This document shows, piece by piece, positions 1 to 6,625 of a stretch of DNA of 11,099 nt. The stretch covers positions 1 through 11,099 of the forward strand of contig WFRP01000097.1 in assembly GCA_015486505.1 (NCBI GenBank). Direction: 5' to 3'. The notes under the pieces were generated by a model. It ran no database searches. It was not told where the DNA came from and was given only the letters and a program-made list of their open reading frames with translations. A program made the position numbers and the translations under genes. This stretch comes from Pseudomonadota bacterium (GTDB lineage Bacteria > Desulfobacterota > Anaeroferrophillalia > Anaeroferrophillales > Tharpellaceae). Numbering within the stretch: position 1 is the stretch's first letter; each line of letters begins with the position of its first letter.

Positions 1-1
1 C

Positions 2-526
2 CAGGAAGGTATGTCGGCGAAAAAGAACGGGGAGAAATCGAGCGGCGAACGCCTTTTTAACAGTGTTGCCGAATATGAACAGGCAATCAAGGATGGTTAT
101 AAGAGCCCCTACTTAAAAGGCCTGCCCAAATCGAGCTATAAATATCATCTGATTAACGGCCACCCCTACCCGCTGATTCCACCGGTAAAAACTAAGGTCG
201 GCGATACGGTTCGACTGCGTATGATCAATGCCGGTAACCTGCCTCACTATTTCCATTTTCACGGGATGCAGCTTAGAGTCGTGGCAATTGACGGCAACAC
301 CCTGGACAGCCCTTATAAGGTTAATACGGTGCCGCTTTTTCCGGGCCAGGCCAAAGATCTGATCCTGCAGCCGGAAATTCCGGGCTGGTGGGCAGTCCAC
401 GATCATGCCGAATCAGGTTCCACCAATAACGGCCATTTCCCCGGCGGCACCCTGTTTTTAATCAGCGTAGCTGAACAAAACGGCAAGATTTCCGCTTACA
501 CCCCAAAACTCAGCTTAACCCAGTAA
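2..526 (+). CDS. Multicopper oxidase-like protein, C-terminal cupredoxin domain (5' end outside window)
   Basis: The frame is open to the window edge. The ATG at 11 is probably internal, because the visible part is only a linker (about residues 1-40 from that ATG) plus one full cupredoxin domain (about 42-155), whereas multicopper oxidases need two or three. The domain has the family strands INGHPYP, GDTVRLRMINAG and VVAIDG. It also has the copper motif HYFHFHG (79-85), which matches the canonical H-P-x-H-L-H-G, so a type-1 His and type-2/3 His ligands are kept. The second motif reads HDHAESG (130-136) where the family has H-C-H-x3-H: the type-1 copper Cys is Asp and the following His is absent. 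This domain could therefore still contribute trinuclear-site histidines but not a normal type-1 copper. Any type-1 site would have to lie in an upstream domain. The substrate is unknown, and export is likely for the family but cannot be seen here. The 3' end carries a short 8-bp repeat across the stop codon. Confidence 0.8.
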   Translation, partial: QEGMSAKKNGEKSSGERLFNSVAEYEQAIKDGYKSPYLKGLPKSSYKYHLINGHPYPLIPPVKTKVGDTVRLRMINAGNLPHYFHFHGMQLRVVAIDGNTLDSPYKVNTVPLFPGQAKDLILQPEIPGWWAVHDHAESGSTNNGHFPGGTLFLISVAEQNGKISAYTPKLSLTQ

Positions 527-541
527 CCCAGCAACCCAGTA
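518..541. repeat. Three 8-bp direct repeats across the multicopper-oxidase stop codon
   Basis: The unit acccagYa occurs three times in a row (518-525, 526-533, 534-541), with ta, ca and ta endings. The stop codon TAA at 524-526 falls at the first junction. Because 8 is not a multiple of 3, loss or gain of a unit would shift the frame near the C-terminus. Confidence 0.75.
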
Positions 542-688
542 ATGAGTCCGGCGACAAAAACCCATAAGTCAAGCCTGACCCCTGTGCCACGATCCCAAAG
601 CCCACTCAATTCAAAAAGTCGACTTACTTAAAAGCACCTCAGCCCCCTATCGCAGCCACATATATGCAAGTAACGTGAGAGGCACTAA

Positions 689-763
689 ATCTGTGTTAAT
701 CTGCGTTCATCTGTGGTTTCTATTTTTTTGTTGAACCACAGATGGACACGGATAGACATAGAT
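689..763. repeat. Inverted repeat of 10-bp units between convergent genes
   Basis: The left arm (689-718) is three 10-bp units of the form atctgYgttN. The right arm (734-763) is the complementary set, beginning aaccacagat and continuing with units ending in gat. Aligned by eye the two arms agree at about 24 of 30 positions, and the innermost 10 are perfect. The 15-nt loop (719-733) is T-rich. It sits between the ends of two convergent genes, where a stem-loop could work as a bidirectional terminator. The 10-bp 'atctgtg' periodicity resembles palindromic intergenic repeats dispersed in many environmental bacterial genomes; that resemblance is from memory. Confidence 0.75.
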
Positions 764-811
764 AAAATCTTAATAATTTCAAATAGTTACAAAGTGTTAC
801 TTAAAAGAAAA

Positions 812-2476
812 TTAAAAGAAAAGAATCACGCTGCCGGCAATAGTCAAAAGGACATTGGCGAAGGCGTAGGCGCCGGTGTAGCCTAAAGCTGGAACTGAAC
901 TTTTGGCCTCCGCGGTGACGACACTTAATGAGGCGCCGCTGGTCATCGAGCCGGTGATCGCCCCGAGCAGCAAAACTGCGGGAATCTTCAAGACCTTGCG
1001 GCCGAAGATATAGCCGACTGCAACCGGGGTAAAGGTAACGATGACACCGATCAGAATCAACTGGGGACCGGCCTGGATAAAGGTCTCGACAATATCACCG
1101 CCGGCCCGTAAACCGACCCCGGCCATAAAGATTAAAAGTCCGAATTCCATGAGTATCCAGCGCGCGGCATCGGGCAAACGACCGAACGTCGGCCGGACCG
1201 AGCGGAGAAAACCGATGATCAGGCCGGAAGTCAGTAGCCCGCCGGCCGCACCGAGACCAATCGAAACCCCGCCGACTTTAACCGAAAAGAGGCCCAGAAC
1301 CGAGCCGGCGGCAATCCCCAGAGCAAAAGTCAGCATATCGGTTTCGGCAATATCGCGTTCAACTACTCCAAGTTTGGCCCCGAGCAGATCGAGATGCTCC
1401 GGCGGCCCGGTAACGGTTAGAATATCCCCTTTTTTCAGGGTGAATTCCGGGGTCGGATTCATGGAGATACGCATTCTTTTGATGTCGGTCAGCAGAACTC
1501 CGAAGCTACGGGCGAGATTAAGTTCTCCCAGCTTTTTGCCAACCGCACTCTTGTGTGTAACAATAATCTGCGCTGTATCGCTCATCCCCTTGGTGCACCT
1601 TTCCGCCGTAATCTCTTCTCCGATGGATTTAACTTCATCGGTGAAATAGTCGATTTCCCCGAGAATGGTGATAATATCCCCCATCTGCAGAGTCTTCTCC
1701 GGCGAAAATTGCAAAATTTCACCATCCCGTTCGACCCGGATAACCGCAAAACCGTCCCAATAACGCCGCTTAAGTTCGGAGGCGGGAATTTTCGTGAAAG
1801 ATTCATTGGTTACTTGATAAATTCGAACTTCCACTGCCGGTCGGGGGCCGGCTTTGGCCGGCGCCGCACTTTCACCCTCTATTTCCCGGGCTTCAGCGGC
1901 CAGATCAATCCCTAAAATTCCCGGCATCAGTTTAATGATGGCTATCAGGCCGGCAAGACCGAAGATGTAGGTAATCGCGTAACCGGTGGTGATGTTGCCG
2001 ATTACCGCATCCGGACTGACTCCGGCCGACGGAACCATATTGCCGGAACGAATCGCCTCCTGAGCCGCGGCCAAAGTCGGTGAGCTGGTCAAACTGCCGG
2101 CCAGAATCCCGGCGGCGGTTCCCGGCGGCAGAGTAAAAAGTTTGGTGGCCAGCACCGAAAGCCCGAAGCCGGTCGCGGCAATAATAAGAGCCAGCAGAAA
2201 GTATTTGAGCCCATCTTCCATAAGAACGTCAAAAAACCGGGGCCCGGCCTGATAGCCGACCGAAAAGATAAAAAGAGCAAAACCGACCGACTGGGCTCCG
2301 GGTGACATCTTGAAGCCGAAATGGCCGAAAAAAAGCCCGGCAAAAAGAACTCCAGCTACCGACCCCAGGGAAAATCCCCGAATTTTGAGACCTCCAATCA
2401 AATAACCGATCCCGAGAATCAAAAACAGCGTCAGAACCGGTTGTTTCTGGAGAAGATGAAATATCTGAGTTAACAT
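812..2476 (-). CDS. AspT/YidE/YbjL-family transporter with two RCK_C domains
   Basis: This is an inner-membrane carrier of the aspartate:alanine exchanger (AspT) / YidE-YbjL duplication family, 554 aa and of normal length. It has the family architecture. An N-terminal membrane half (about 1-185) contains GSLTSSPTLAAA (127-138). Two cytoplasmic RCK_C/TrkA_C domains follow (about 213-290 and 298-373), each ending in a K-x-GD-I-x-T-x-x-G type strand. A second membrane half (about 380-554) contains the partner motif ITGSMTSGASLSVV (507-520). The two G-S-x-T-S motifs are the duplicated pore signature. The start is supported by AAGGAG (plus-strand 2483-2488), 6 nt before the ATG. Known members exchange amino or dicarboxylic acids; the RCK_C domains suggest gating by a small ligand. 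The substrate cannot be read from the sequence. The gene stands alone, convergent with the oxidase gene and divergent from hldA across a 465-bp spacer. Confidence 0.88.
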   Translation of the reverse strand: MLTQIFHLLQKQPVLTLFLILGIGYLIGGLKIRGFSLGSVAGVLFAGLFFGHFGFKMSPGAQSVGFALFIFSVGYQAGPRFFDVLMEDGLKYFLLALIIAATGFGLSVLATKLFTLPPGTAAGILAGSLTSSPTLAAAQEAIRSGNMVPSAGVSPDAVIGNITTGYAITYIFGLAGLIAIIKLMPGILGIDLAAEAREIEGESAAPAKAGPRPAVEVRIYQVTNESFTKIPASELKRRYWDGFAVIRVERDGEILQFSPEKTLQMGDIITILGEIDYFTDEVKSIGEEITAERCTKGMSDTAQIIVTHKSAVGKKLGELNLARSFGVLLTDIKRMRISMNPTPEFTLKKGDILTVTGPPEHLDLLGAKLGVVERDIAETDMLTFALGIAAGSVLGLFSVKVGGVSIGLGAAGGLLTSGLIIGFLRSVRPTFGRLPDAARWILMEFGLLIFMAGVGLRAGGDIVETFIQAGPQLILIGVIVTFTPVAVGYIFGRKVLKIPAVLLLGAITGSMTSGASLSVVTAEAKSSVPALGYTGAYAFANVLLTIAGSVILFF

Positions 2477-2629
2477 TTTGCGCTCCTTTTTATGTAAATA
2501 TCGAAGTATTTCCGTGAATCTTAATTTTCGTCGAAGCGAGACAATTTTAAAACTTTGACTTTAGATATATTGTGAATTGATGGGTCAAAGTAAAACGTAG
2601 ATCTTTTTGTTATAGACTATAACGTTCAT
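2477..2629. promoter_or_regulatory. AT-rich divergent spacer, transporter side, with a 15-bp perfect palindrome
   Basis: This AT-rich DNA lies upstream of the minus-strand transporter. The clearest element is GTTATAG-A-CTATAAC at 2609-2623, a perfect 7-bp dyad about a single central base, as expected for a dimeric repressor or activator site. Read on the minus strand there are TTGAC-like and TATAT-like hexamers between 2560 and 2600, but their spacing is poor, so I do not assign a definite promoter. Its position, about 130 bp before the transporter start, would fit an operator for either divergent gene. Confidence 0.4.
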
Positions 2630-2910
2630 TTAGTACCTTACAGGTTATTTTCTTGTTTTAAAACAAGAAAATGTTCTGATAAGAGCACTTATTTGCGGGC
2701 CGCAAGGCCCTGTTTGGGTTGCGGGTTTGTTCCCGCATTAGTACCTTACAGGTTATTTTCTGCACCAAAAAACAAGATTTAATAATCAGAAAATGTTCTG
2801 ATAAGAGTACTTATTTGCGACCATCGGAAGAGCCCCCGGGTGCGGGCCGAAAAGGCCTGTTTGGGTTGCGGGCTTTAAGGCTCCGTTTGGGTCGCGGGAT
2901 TTGTTCCCGC
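2630..2910. repeat. Structured intergenic element in two tandem copies upstream of hldA
   Basis: Copy 1 runs from 2630 to 2736 and copy 2 from 2738 to 2910. A 24-bp identical box opens both (2630-2653 and 2738-2761). A 32-bp box follows with one mismatch (2666-2697 and 2788-2819). A GC-rich tail around ctgtttgggttgcggg closes each (2704-2736; 2852-2872 with a further half copy at 2877-2910). Each copy can fold into a stem of attttct/agaaaat type, a dyad ATAAG-N4-CTTAT (2679-2692; 2801-2814), a GGCC stem with a GCAA or GAAAA loop (2697-2710; 2845-2857), and a final GCGGG/CCCGC stem (2721-2736; 2893-2911). No protein-coding reading is shared between the copies. It could be a leader RNA, a tandem operator array for hldA, or a dispersed intergenic repeat. 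Confidence 0.65.
2647..2672. repeat. 26-bp perfect palindrome inside the first copy of the tandem element
   Basis: The half-site attttcttgtttt is followed directly by its exact complement, giving 13 bp per arm with no spacer (centre between 2659 and 2660). The matching place in the second copy keeps only the outer arms (2755-2762 and 2787-2794, 8 bp each) around a 24-nt unrelated middle. The stem is therefore retained while the loop is replaced. Confidence 0.75.
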
Positions 2911-2941
2911 GTCAGGAAAAGAAGTCCAAAGAGCAATAATA

Positions 2942-3946
2942 ATGAAAAATAGTGACAGTATTCTTTCTTCATCGCGGCTGGCGGAGCTGCTGGCGGCGAT
3001 GCGCGGCCGGCGGGTGCTGGTTTTCGGCGATGTTATGGTGGATTGTTTTATCCGGGGCGTGGTTGAACGTATCTCGCCGGAGGCTCCGGTGCCGGTGGTT
3101 TCGGTGCGCAAACGGGAGAGTCTGCCGGGCGGGGCCGCGAATGTCGTGCGTAATCTGCTCGCCCTCGGGGCGCGGCCTGAGCTGGTGGCTTTGGTCGGCG
3201 ATGATTTCCCGGGCCGGCAACTGCAGGTGGAACTTGGTAAAACGGGCTGCGGAATTGCCGGTGTAATTGCCGATCCGGAGCGGGAAACTTCGGTTAAAAC
3301 CCGGGTCATCGCCCATCGTCAGCAGGTGGTGCGTTTCGATCAGGAGAGCATTCTGCCTTTTGCCGATGCGCTGCGTGAGCGGCTCAAACAGGCGGTTATT
3401 AAGGGCTTGGCTGAGGTCGACGGGGTGATTATTTCAGATTACGGCAAGGGGGTGGTGGAAAAAGAACTTTTCGATCTGCTGGTAACTGAAACCCGGCGGC
3501 GGAAACTTTTTCTGGCTCTGGACCCCAAAGTCGCAAACTATGATCTTTACCACGATATCGATCTGGTGACGCCCAATGCCGCTGAGGCCGGCCAGGCCTG
3601 CGGTTTTCCAGTTAATGACGCCAGTCTTCCGGCGGCCGGGGCCCGGATTAAAGAGCGTTTTCGCAGTCAGGCCGTCGTTATTACCCGCGGCGAGGAGGGG
3701 ATGGTGATCTTTCCGCAAACCCGAACGCCGCTTATCCTGCCGACCCAGGCCCGGGAAGTTTTTGATGTGACCGGCGCCGGGGATACGGTGATTTCGGTTT
3801 TGACCCTGGCGGCAGCGATTGCCGGAGTTACCCTGGAGGAGGCGGCAATCGTGGCGAATATGGCGGCCGGGGTTGTGGTTGGTAAAACCGGCACGGCGAC
3901 GGCCAGCGCCGAGGAAATCTTCGCCTGCTATCAGCGCCGTGCCTAG
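2942..3946 (+). CDS. hldA: D-glycero-beta-D-manno-heptose-7-phosphate kinase (stand-alone HldA/RfaE domain I)
   Basis: This enzyme phosphorylates D-glycero-beta-D-manno-heptose 7-phosphate to the 1,7-bisphosphate with ATP, in the cytosolic ADP-heptose route to the LPS inner core. It is a PfkB/ribokinase-fold protein of 334 aa. Visible motifs are GDVMVD (29-34), the HldE-type signature ERISPEAPVPVV (42-53), LPGGAANV (61-68), NAAEAGQACG (212-221) and the PfkB C-terminal signature DVTGAGDT (275-282), in which Asp281 is the expected catalytic base. The ISPEAPVPVV stretch separates HldA/HldE from other PfkB sugar kinases. The nucleotidyltransferase half of bifunctional HldE is absent, so a separate HldC must be encoded elsewhere. 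The ATG at 2942 has only a weak AGAG upstream. Another gene starts 2 nt after its stop, which indicates an operon. Confidence 0.92.
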   Translation: MKNSDSILSSSRLAELLAAMRGRRVLVFGDVMVDCFIRGVVERISPEAPVPVVSVRKRESLPGGAANVVRNLLALGARPELVALVGDDFPGRQLQVELGKTGCGIAGVIADPERETSVKTRVIAHRQQVVRFDQESILPFADALRERLKQAVIKGLAEVDGVIISDYGKGVVEKELFDLLVTETRRRKLFLALDPKVANYDLYHDIDLVTPNAAEAGQACGFPVNDASLPAAGARIKERFRSQAVVITRGEEGMVIFPQTRTPLILPTQAREVFDVTGAGDTVISVLTLAAAIAGVTLEEAAIVANMAAGVVVGKTGTATASAEEIFACYQRRA

Positions 3947-3948
3947 CC

Positions 3949-4497
3949 ATGCGGCCGGGTCTTGACTATAAGGTGCCGGAGCCGGGCGCTTTGCTGGTAA
4001 GTGTGCTGGCGCAGAATGAAGATTTGGCGCTGGGGGCCGCCGATCGTCTGGAGACGGAGTTCGGCCCGCTTGATTTAAGCTCTTTCTGGATAAGTTTTGC
4101 CCATTCCCAATATTACAGAGCCGAGATGGGAGACGGTTTGGGCCGTTATATCTTCTTTTTCAGCGCGCCTCTGGCCCGGGAGTTGCTGGTCGATGCGAAA
4201 CTGTTCACCGACGCGCTGGAGAAAGAATATACGGTTAACGGCGGCCGCCGGGTAAATCTTGACCCCGGCTACCTGGCCCTGGAACATTTGATTCTGGCTT
4301 CAACTAAAGCGGTGCCGCACCGGCCCTATCTCGGCCGGGGGATTTATGCCGATCTGACTCTGGTTTATGAGTGTGGTCAATATATTCCTCTGCGTTGGAG
4401 TTACCCTGATTACAGCAGTAATTATGTCCGGGCTTTATGTGCTGAGGTCAGAAACAAAATCTTAAAACTGCGCAAGCAGGGAGTTTGGAGGGTTTAG
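3949..4497 (+). CDS. DUF4416 family protein
   Basis: Protein of 182 aa, recognised as DUF4416 by the run VNLDPGYL (about 102-109), LASTKAVPHRPYLGRGIY (116-133) and the C-terminal WSYPDY (149-154). These conserved His, Arg, Asp and Tyr residues look like a binding or active site, but no biochemical function is established to my knowledge. There is no signal peptide or membrane segment, so it is probably cytosolic. The ATG lies 2 nt after the hldA stop with no clear Shine-Dalgarno, so translation probably depends on coupling to hldA. dapF begins 3 nt after its stop, so it is embedded in an envelope-precursor operon. The family is, from memory, common in deltaproteobacteria and some deep-branching lineages. 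A role next to nucleotide-sugar or cell-wall synthesis is only a guess from position. Confidence 0.85.
   Translation: MRPGLDYKVPEPGALLVSVLAQNEDLALGAADRLETEFGPLDLSSFWISFAHSQYYRAEMGDGLGRYIFFFSAPLARELLVDAKLFTDALEKEYTVNGGRRVNLDPGYLALEHLILASTKAVPHRPYLGRGIYADLTLVYECGQYIPLRWSYPDYSSNYVRALCAEVRNKILKLRKQGVWRV
4487..4492 (+). promoter_or_regulatory. Shine-Dalgarno GGAGGG supporting a TTG start for dapF
   Basis: GGAGGG lies inside the last codons of the DUF4416 gene, 8 nt before TTG 4501. The next in-frame ATG (4534) would begin at MQGSGNDF, clipping the first strand of the DapF fold. The TTG start is therefore preferred. Confidence 0.7.
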
Positions 4498-4500
4498 GCT

Positions 4501-5367
4501 TTGTCAGTAAATTTTGAGATCTCTTTCTGGAAAATGCAGGGCAGTGGCAATGATTTTATTATTATTGATAACCGGCAGTTAATCTTTCCCGCAGAAAACC
4601 GGGTTGAGTTGGTGGAGAAATTGTGCCGGCGCGGGACCGGGGTCGGGGCCGACGGCCTGATTTTGCTCGAGGACGACCCGGAGGTTGATTTTCGCTGGCG
4701 TTTTTATAATGCCGACGGCTCGGAAGCGGAGATGTGCGGCAACGGCGGCCGTTGCGCGGCCCGGTTTGCTTATTTGCAGGGCATTGCCGGGGCGGAAATG
4801 GCGTTTACGACCCTGGCCGGGCCGGTACGGGCCCGGATTGACGGTGAACTGGTCAAGCTCGAAATGACGCGGCCGTTTGGACAAAGCTTAGGCCTTACGC
4901 TTGATTGCGCGGGCAGCGTAGAAAAATTTGATTTCATAAACACCGGGGTTCCGCATGTGGTGATAACCGTGGCGGAAGACCTCGATCAGGTGGCTCTGGC
5001 CGAGCGCGGCTCCCGGATTCGCTACCATCAGGAGTTCGCGCCGGCCGGTACCAATGTTAATTTTATCAGGATTAACGACGAACACTGTTTGTCGATTCGC
5101 ACCTACGAGCGCGGGGTCGAGGGTGAAACCCTGGCCTGCGGTACCGGGTCGGTGGCGGCGGCGCTGCTCGCTTCTGAAGCCGGCCAGGTGTCATCGCCGA
5201 CCCGGGTGATTACGCAGTCGGGTGAAAGCCTGACGATTTACTTTAAGAAAGCAGGTTTAGACTTTACTGAAGTTTTTCTTGAAGGGGGCGCGGTAATCGT
5301 ATATAAAGGAGTTATAGACGCTGCTTTTTTGGAGGTAAATATCCGGCCTGGCCGGATTGGCACTTAA
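4501..5367 (+). CDS. dapF: Diaminopimelate epimerase
   Basis: Interconverts LL- and meso-diaminopimelate in the cytosol without a cofactor, the step that feeds both peptidoglycan and lysine. The 288-aa product has the usual length. It shows the N-terminal KMQGSGNDFI (11-20), the first catalytic cysteine in AEMCGNGGRCAARFA (Cys79), the substrate motif NTGVPHVV (147-154), GTNVNFI (183-189), and the second catalytic cysteine in ETLACGTGSVAAA (Cys213). Both cysteines of the two-base racemase mechanism are present, so it should be active. Translation probably starts at TTG 4501, 3 nt after the preceding stop and 8 nt after GGAGGG. dapA follows with a 19-nt gap. The reading ends with a short extra tail after the usual last strand, which is not unusual. 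Confidence 0.96.
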   Translation: MSVNFEISFWKMQGSGNDFIIIDNRQLIFPAENRVELVEKLCRRGTGVGADGLILLEDDPEVDFRWRFYNADGSEAEMCGNGGRCAARFAYLQGIAGAEMAFTTLAGPVRARIDGELVKLEMTRPFGQSLGLTLDCAGSVEKFDFINTGVPHVVITVAEDLDQVALAERGSRIRYHQEFAPAGTNVNFIRINDEHCLSIRTYERGVEGETLACGTGSVAAALLASEAGQVSSPTRVITQSGESLTIYFKKAGLDFTEVFLEGGAVIVYKGVIDAAFLEVNIRPGRIGT

Positions 5368-5370
5368 GTC

Positions 5371-5377
5371 GGAGGAG
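5371..5377 (+). promoter_or_regulatory. Shine-Dalgarno GGAGGAG fixing the dapA start
   Basis: GGAGGAG is followed 9 nt later by ATG 5387, which begins MFSGAMVAVVTPF as in the DapA family. The longer in-frame TTG at 5357 would lie inside dapF, upstream of this site, and add ten residues not typical of the family. Confidence 0.8.
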
Positions 5378-5386
5378 TATAAGGTT

Positions 5387-6259
5387 ATGTTTTCAGGAGC
5401 TATGGTAGCAGTAGTAACTCCGTTTAAAGACGGGATGATTGATGAAACCGCTTTAAGGGATCTGGTTGAATTTCAGATCGCGGGGGGGACGGATGCGATT
5501 GTCCCCTGCGGCACCACTGGCGAATCGGCGACTTTATCCCATAACGAGCATCATCAGGTGATCGATATTGTTGTCGACGCGGTTGCCGGCCGGGTGCCGG
5601 TGATTGCCGGGACCGGTTCCAATAATACGGCCGAATCGATTCGTCTGACGCAGCACGCCAAAGATGTCGGGGCGGACGGGGTCCTTCTGATTACTCCTTA
5701 TTATAACAAACCATCGCAGGAGGGGCTCTATCAGCATTTCAAGGCCATCGCCGAAAGTGTTGATATCCCGAATATCCTCTATAATGTTCCGGGCCGAACC
5801 AGTGTTGATCTGCTGGCGGAAACGGTGGGCCGGCTGGCGGAACTGCCGAATATCGTGGGTATTAAAGAGGCGACCGCCTCAATGCGGCGGGCCTCCGAGA
5901 TTATAGCTTGCTGCGGGGATGATTTCGCGCTTTTATCGGGTGATGACTTTACCTTTTTCCCGCAGATGTGTGTCGGCGGCCGCGGGGTGATCTCGGTGAC
6001 CGCCAATATCGCGCCTTCCCTGATCTCCGGGATCTACGATGCCTTTGTCGGCGGGGAGTTTGCCAAGGCGCAGAAGCTCCACCATCGTCTCCAGAAATTA
6101 TGCAGTACCCTTTTTATCGAAACCAATCCGGCACCGGTGAAAACCGCGGTGGCGATGATGGGTAAGATTGAAGAGGGCTTACGTCTGCCGCTGGCGCCTT
6201 TGACGCCCGAACATCGTGATTATCTGGCGCAGGTTCTGCGGGAGTATGAACTTATTTAG
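5387..6259 (+). CDS. dapA: 4-hydroxy-tetrahydrodipicolinate synthase
   Basis: Condenses pyruvate with L-aspartate semialdehyde, the committed step of the diaminopimelate/lysine branch. It is a cytosolic TIM-barrel aldolase, 290 aa from ATG 5387 and close to the family length. Catalytic residues expected from the E. coli enzyme are all visible: the Schiff-base lysine in GIKEA (Lys160), the triad Tyr in YNVPGRT (Tyr132, with Arg137), Thr43/Thr44 in CGTTGES, and the second triad Tyr in YYNKPSQEG (105/106). GGRGVISVTANI marks the later barrel strands. An intact active site is therefore expected. It is the last gene of the hldA-DUF4416-dapF-dapA run; a probable hairpin terminator follows. Lysine feedback inhibition varies by family member, and I cannot decide it from this sequence. 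Confidence 0.97.
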   Translation: MFSGAMVAVVTPFKDGMIDETALRDLVEFQIAGGTDAIVPCGTTGESATLSHNEHHQVIDIVVDAVAGRVPVIAGTGSNNTAESIRLTQHAKDVGADGVLLITPYYNKPSQEGLYQHFKAIAESVDIPNILYNVPGRTSVDLLAETVGRLAELPNIVGIKEATASMRRASEIIACCGDDFALLSGDDFTFFPQMCVGGRGVISVTANIAPSLISGIYDAFVGGEFAKAQKLHHRLQKLCSTLFIETNPAPVKTAVAMMGKIEEGLRLPLAPLTPEHRDYLAQVLREYELI

Positions 6260-6264
6260 TTTGT

Positions 6265-6283
6265 AACGGTTCAGCCGTTTTTT
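6265..6283 (+). terminator. Probable intrinsic terminator after dapA
   Basis: Stem AACGG (6265-6269) / CCGTT (6275-6279) with a 5-nt loop runs directly into a T tract through 6283, starting 5 nt after the dapA stop. The stem is short, so termination may be partial. Confidence 0.5.
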
Positions 6284-6404
6284 ATCCCTGTTTTTTGAGG
6301 AGGCGGGGGTGGCTTTTCGGAGCGGTTGCGGAAAGATTTCGTTGATTTTCCCAGCGAGTGAGAGCCCATAGGCATTGCAACTGTCTGAGCGGAGCGAGTT
6401 TTGC

Positions 6405-6508
6405 GTGCGCCCAACGGAAGTACTCTTGGGGTGCGCCCAACGGAAGTACTCTTGGGGTGCGCCCAACGGAAGTACTCTTGGGGTGCGCCCAACGGAAGTA
6501 CTCTTGGA
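6405..6508. repeat. Four tandem copies of a 26-bp repeat
   Basis: Copies lie at 6405-6430, 6431-6456, 6457-6482 and 6483-6508. Three are identical and the fourth differs only in its last base (a for g). Each unit starts gtgcgcccaacgg, contains agtact and ends cttggg. It can form a CCCAA/TTGGG stem around an imperfect inner part. A degraded continuation (gtgcgggcg...) follows at 6509. There are no spacers. The near identity points to recent expansion by slippage, so copy number may vary between strains. The rest of the 366-bp gap (6260-6625) holds the terminator above and purine-rich DNA with no coding reading I can support. Confidence 0.92.
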
Positions 6509-6625
6509 GTGCGGGCGAAGTGAGTGCTGGAAAAACAGAAATCTTAACGCCTGGCGGAGAACAGCCGCACCCGACTCCGGAATAACGATACGGTTGAATA
6601 GTTACTATAGTTTGAGGTTGGAATT

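Noticed and set aside
1041..1915. Long plus-strand readings across the transporter gene
   Set aside because: They are antisense to a clearly recognised transporter, rich in Pro/Arg/Ser, and match no family I know.
2893..2911. GC-rich hairpin as an intrinsic terminator
   Set aside because: No T tract follows and it lies upstream of a gene start as part of the repeated element.
2719..2952. 77-residue plus-strand reading before hldA
   Set aside because: It runs through the tandem structured element, has no Shine-Dalgarno, low-complexity composition and overlaps the hldA start.
5357..5386. Upstream TTG start for dapA inside dapF
   Set aside because: GGAGGAG and the ATG at 5387 give a family-typical N-terminus; the extra ten residues do not.
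6405..6508. CRISPR array
   Set aside because: The 26-bp units abut directly with no spacers and no cas genes are present.
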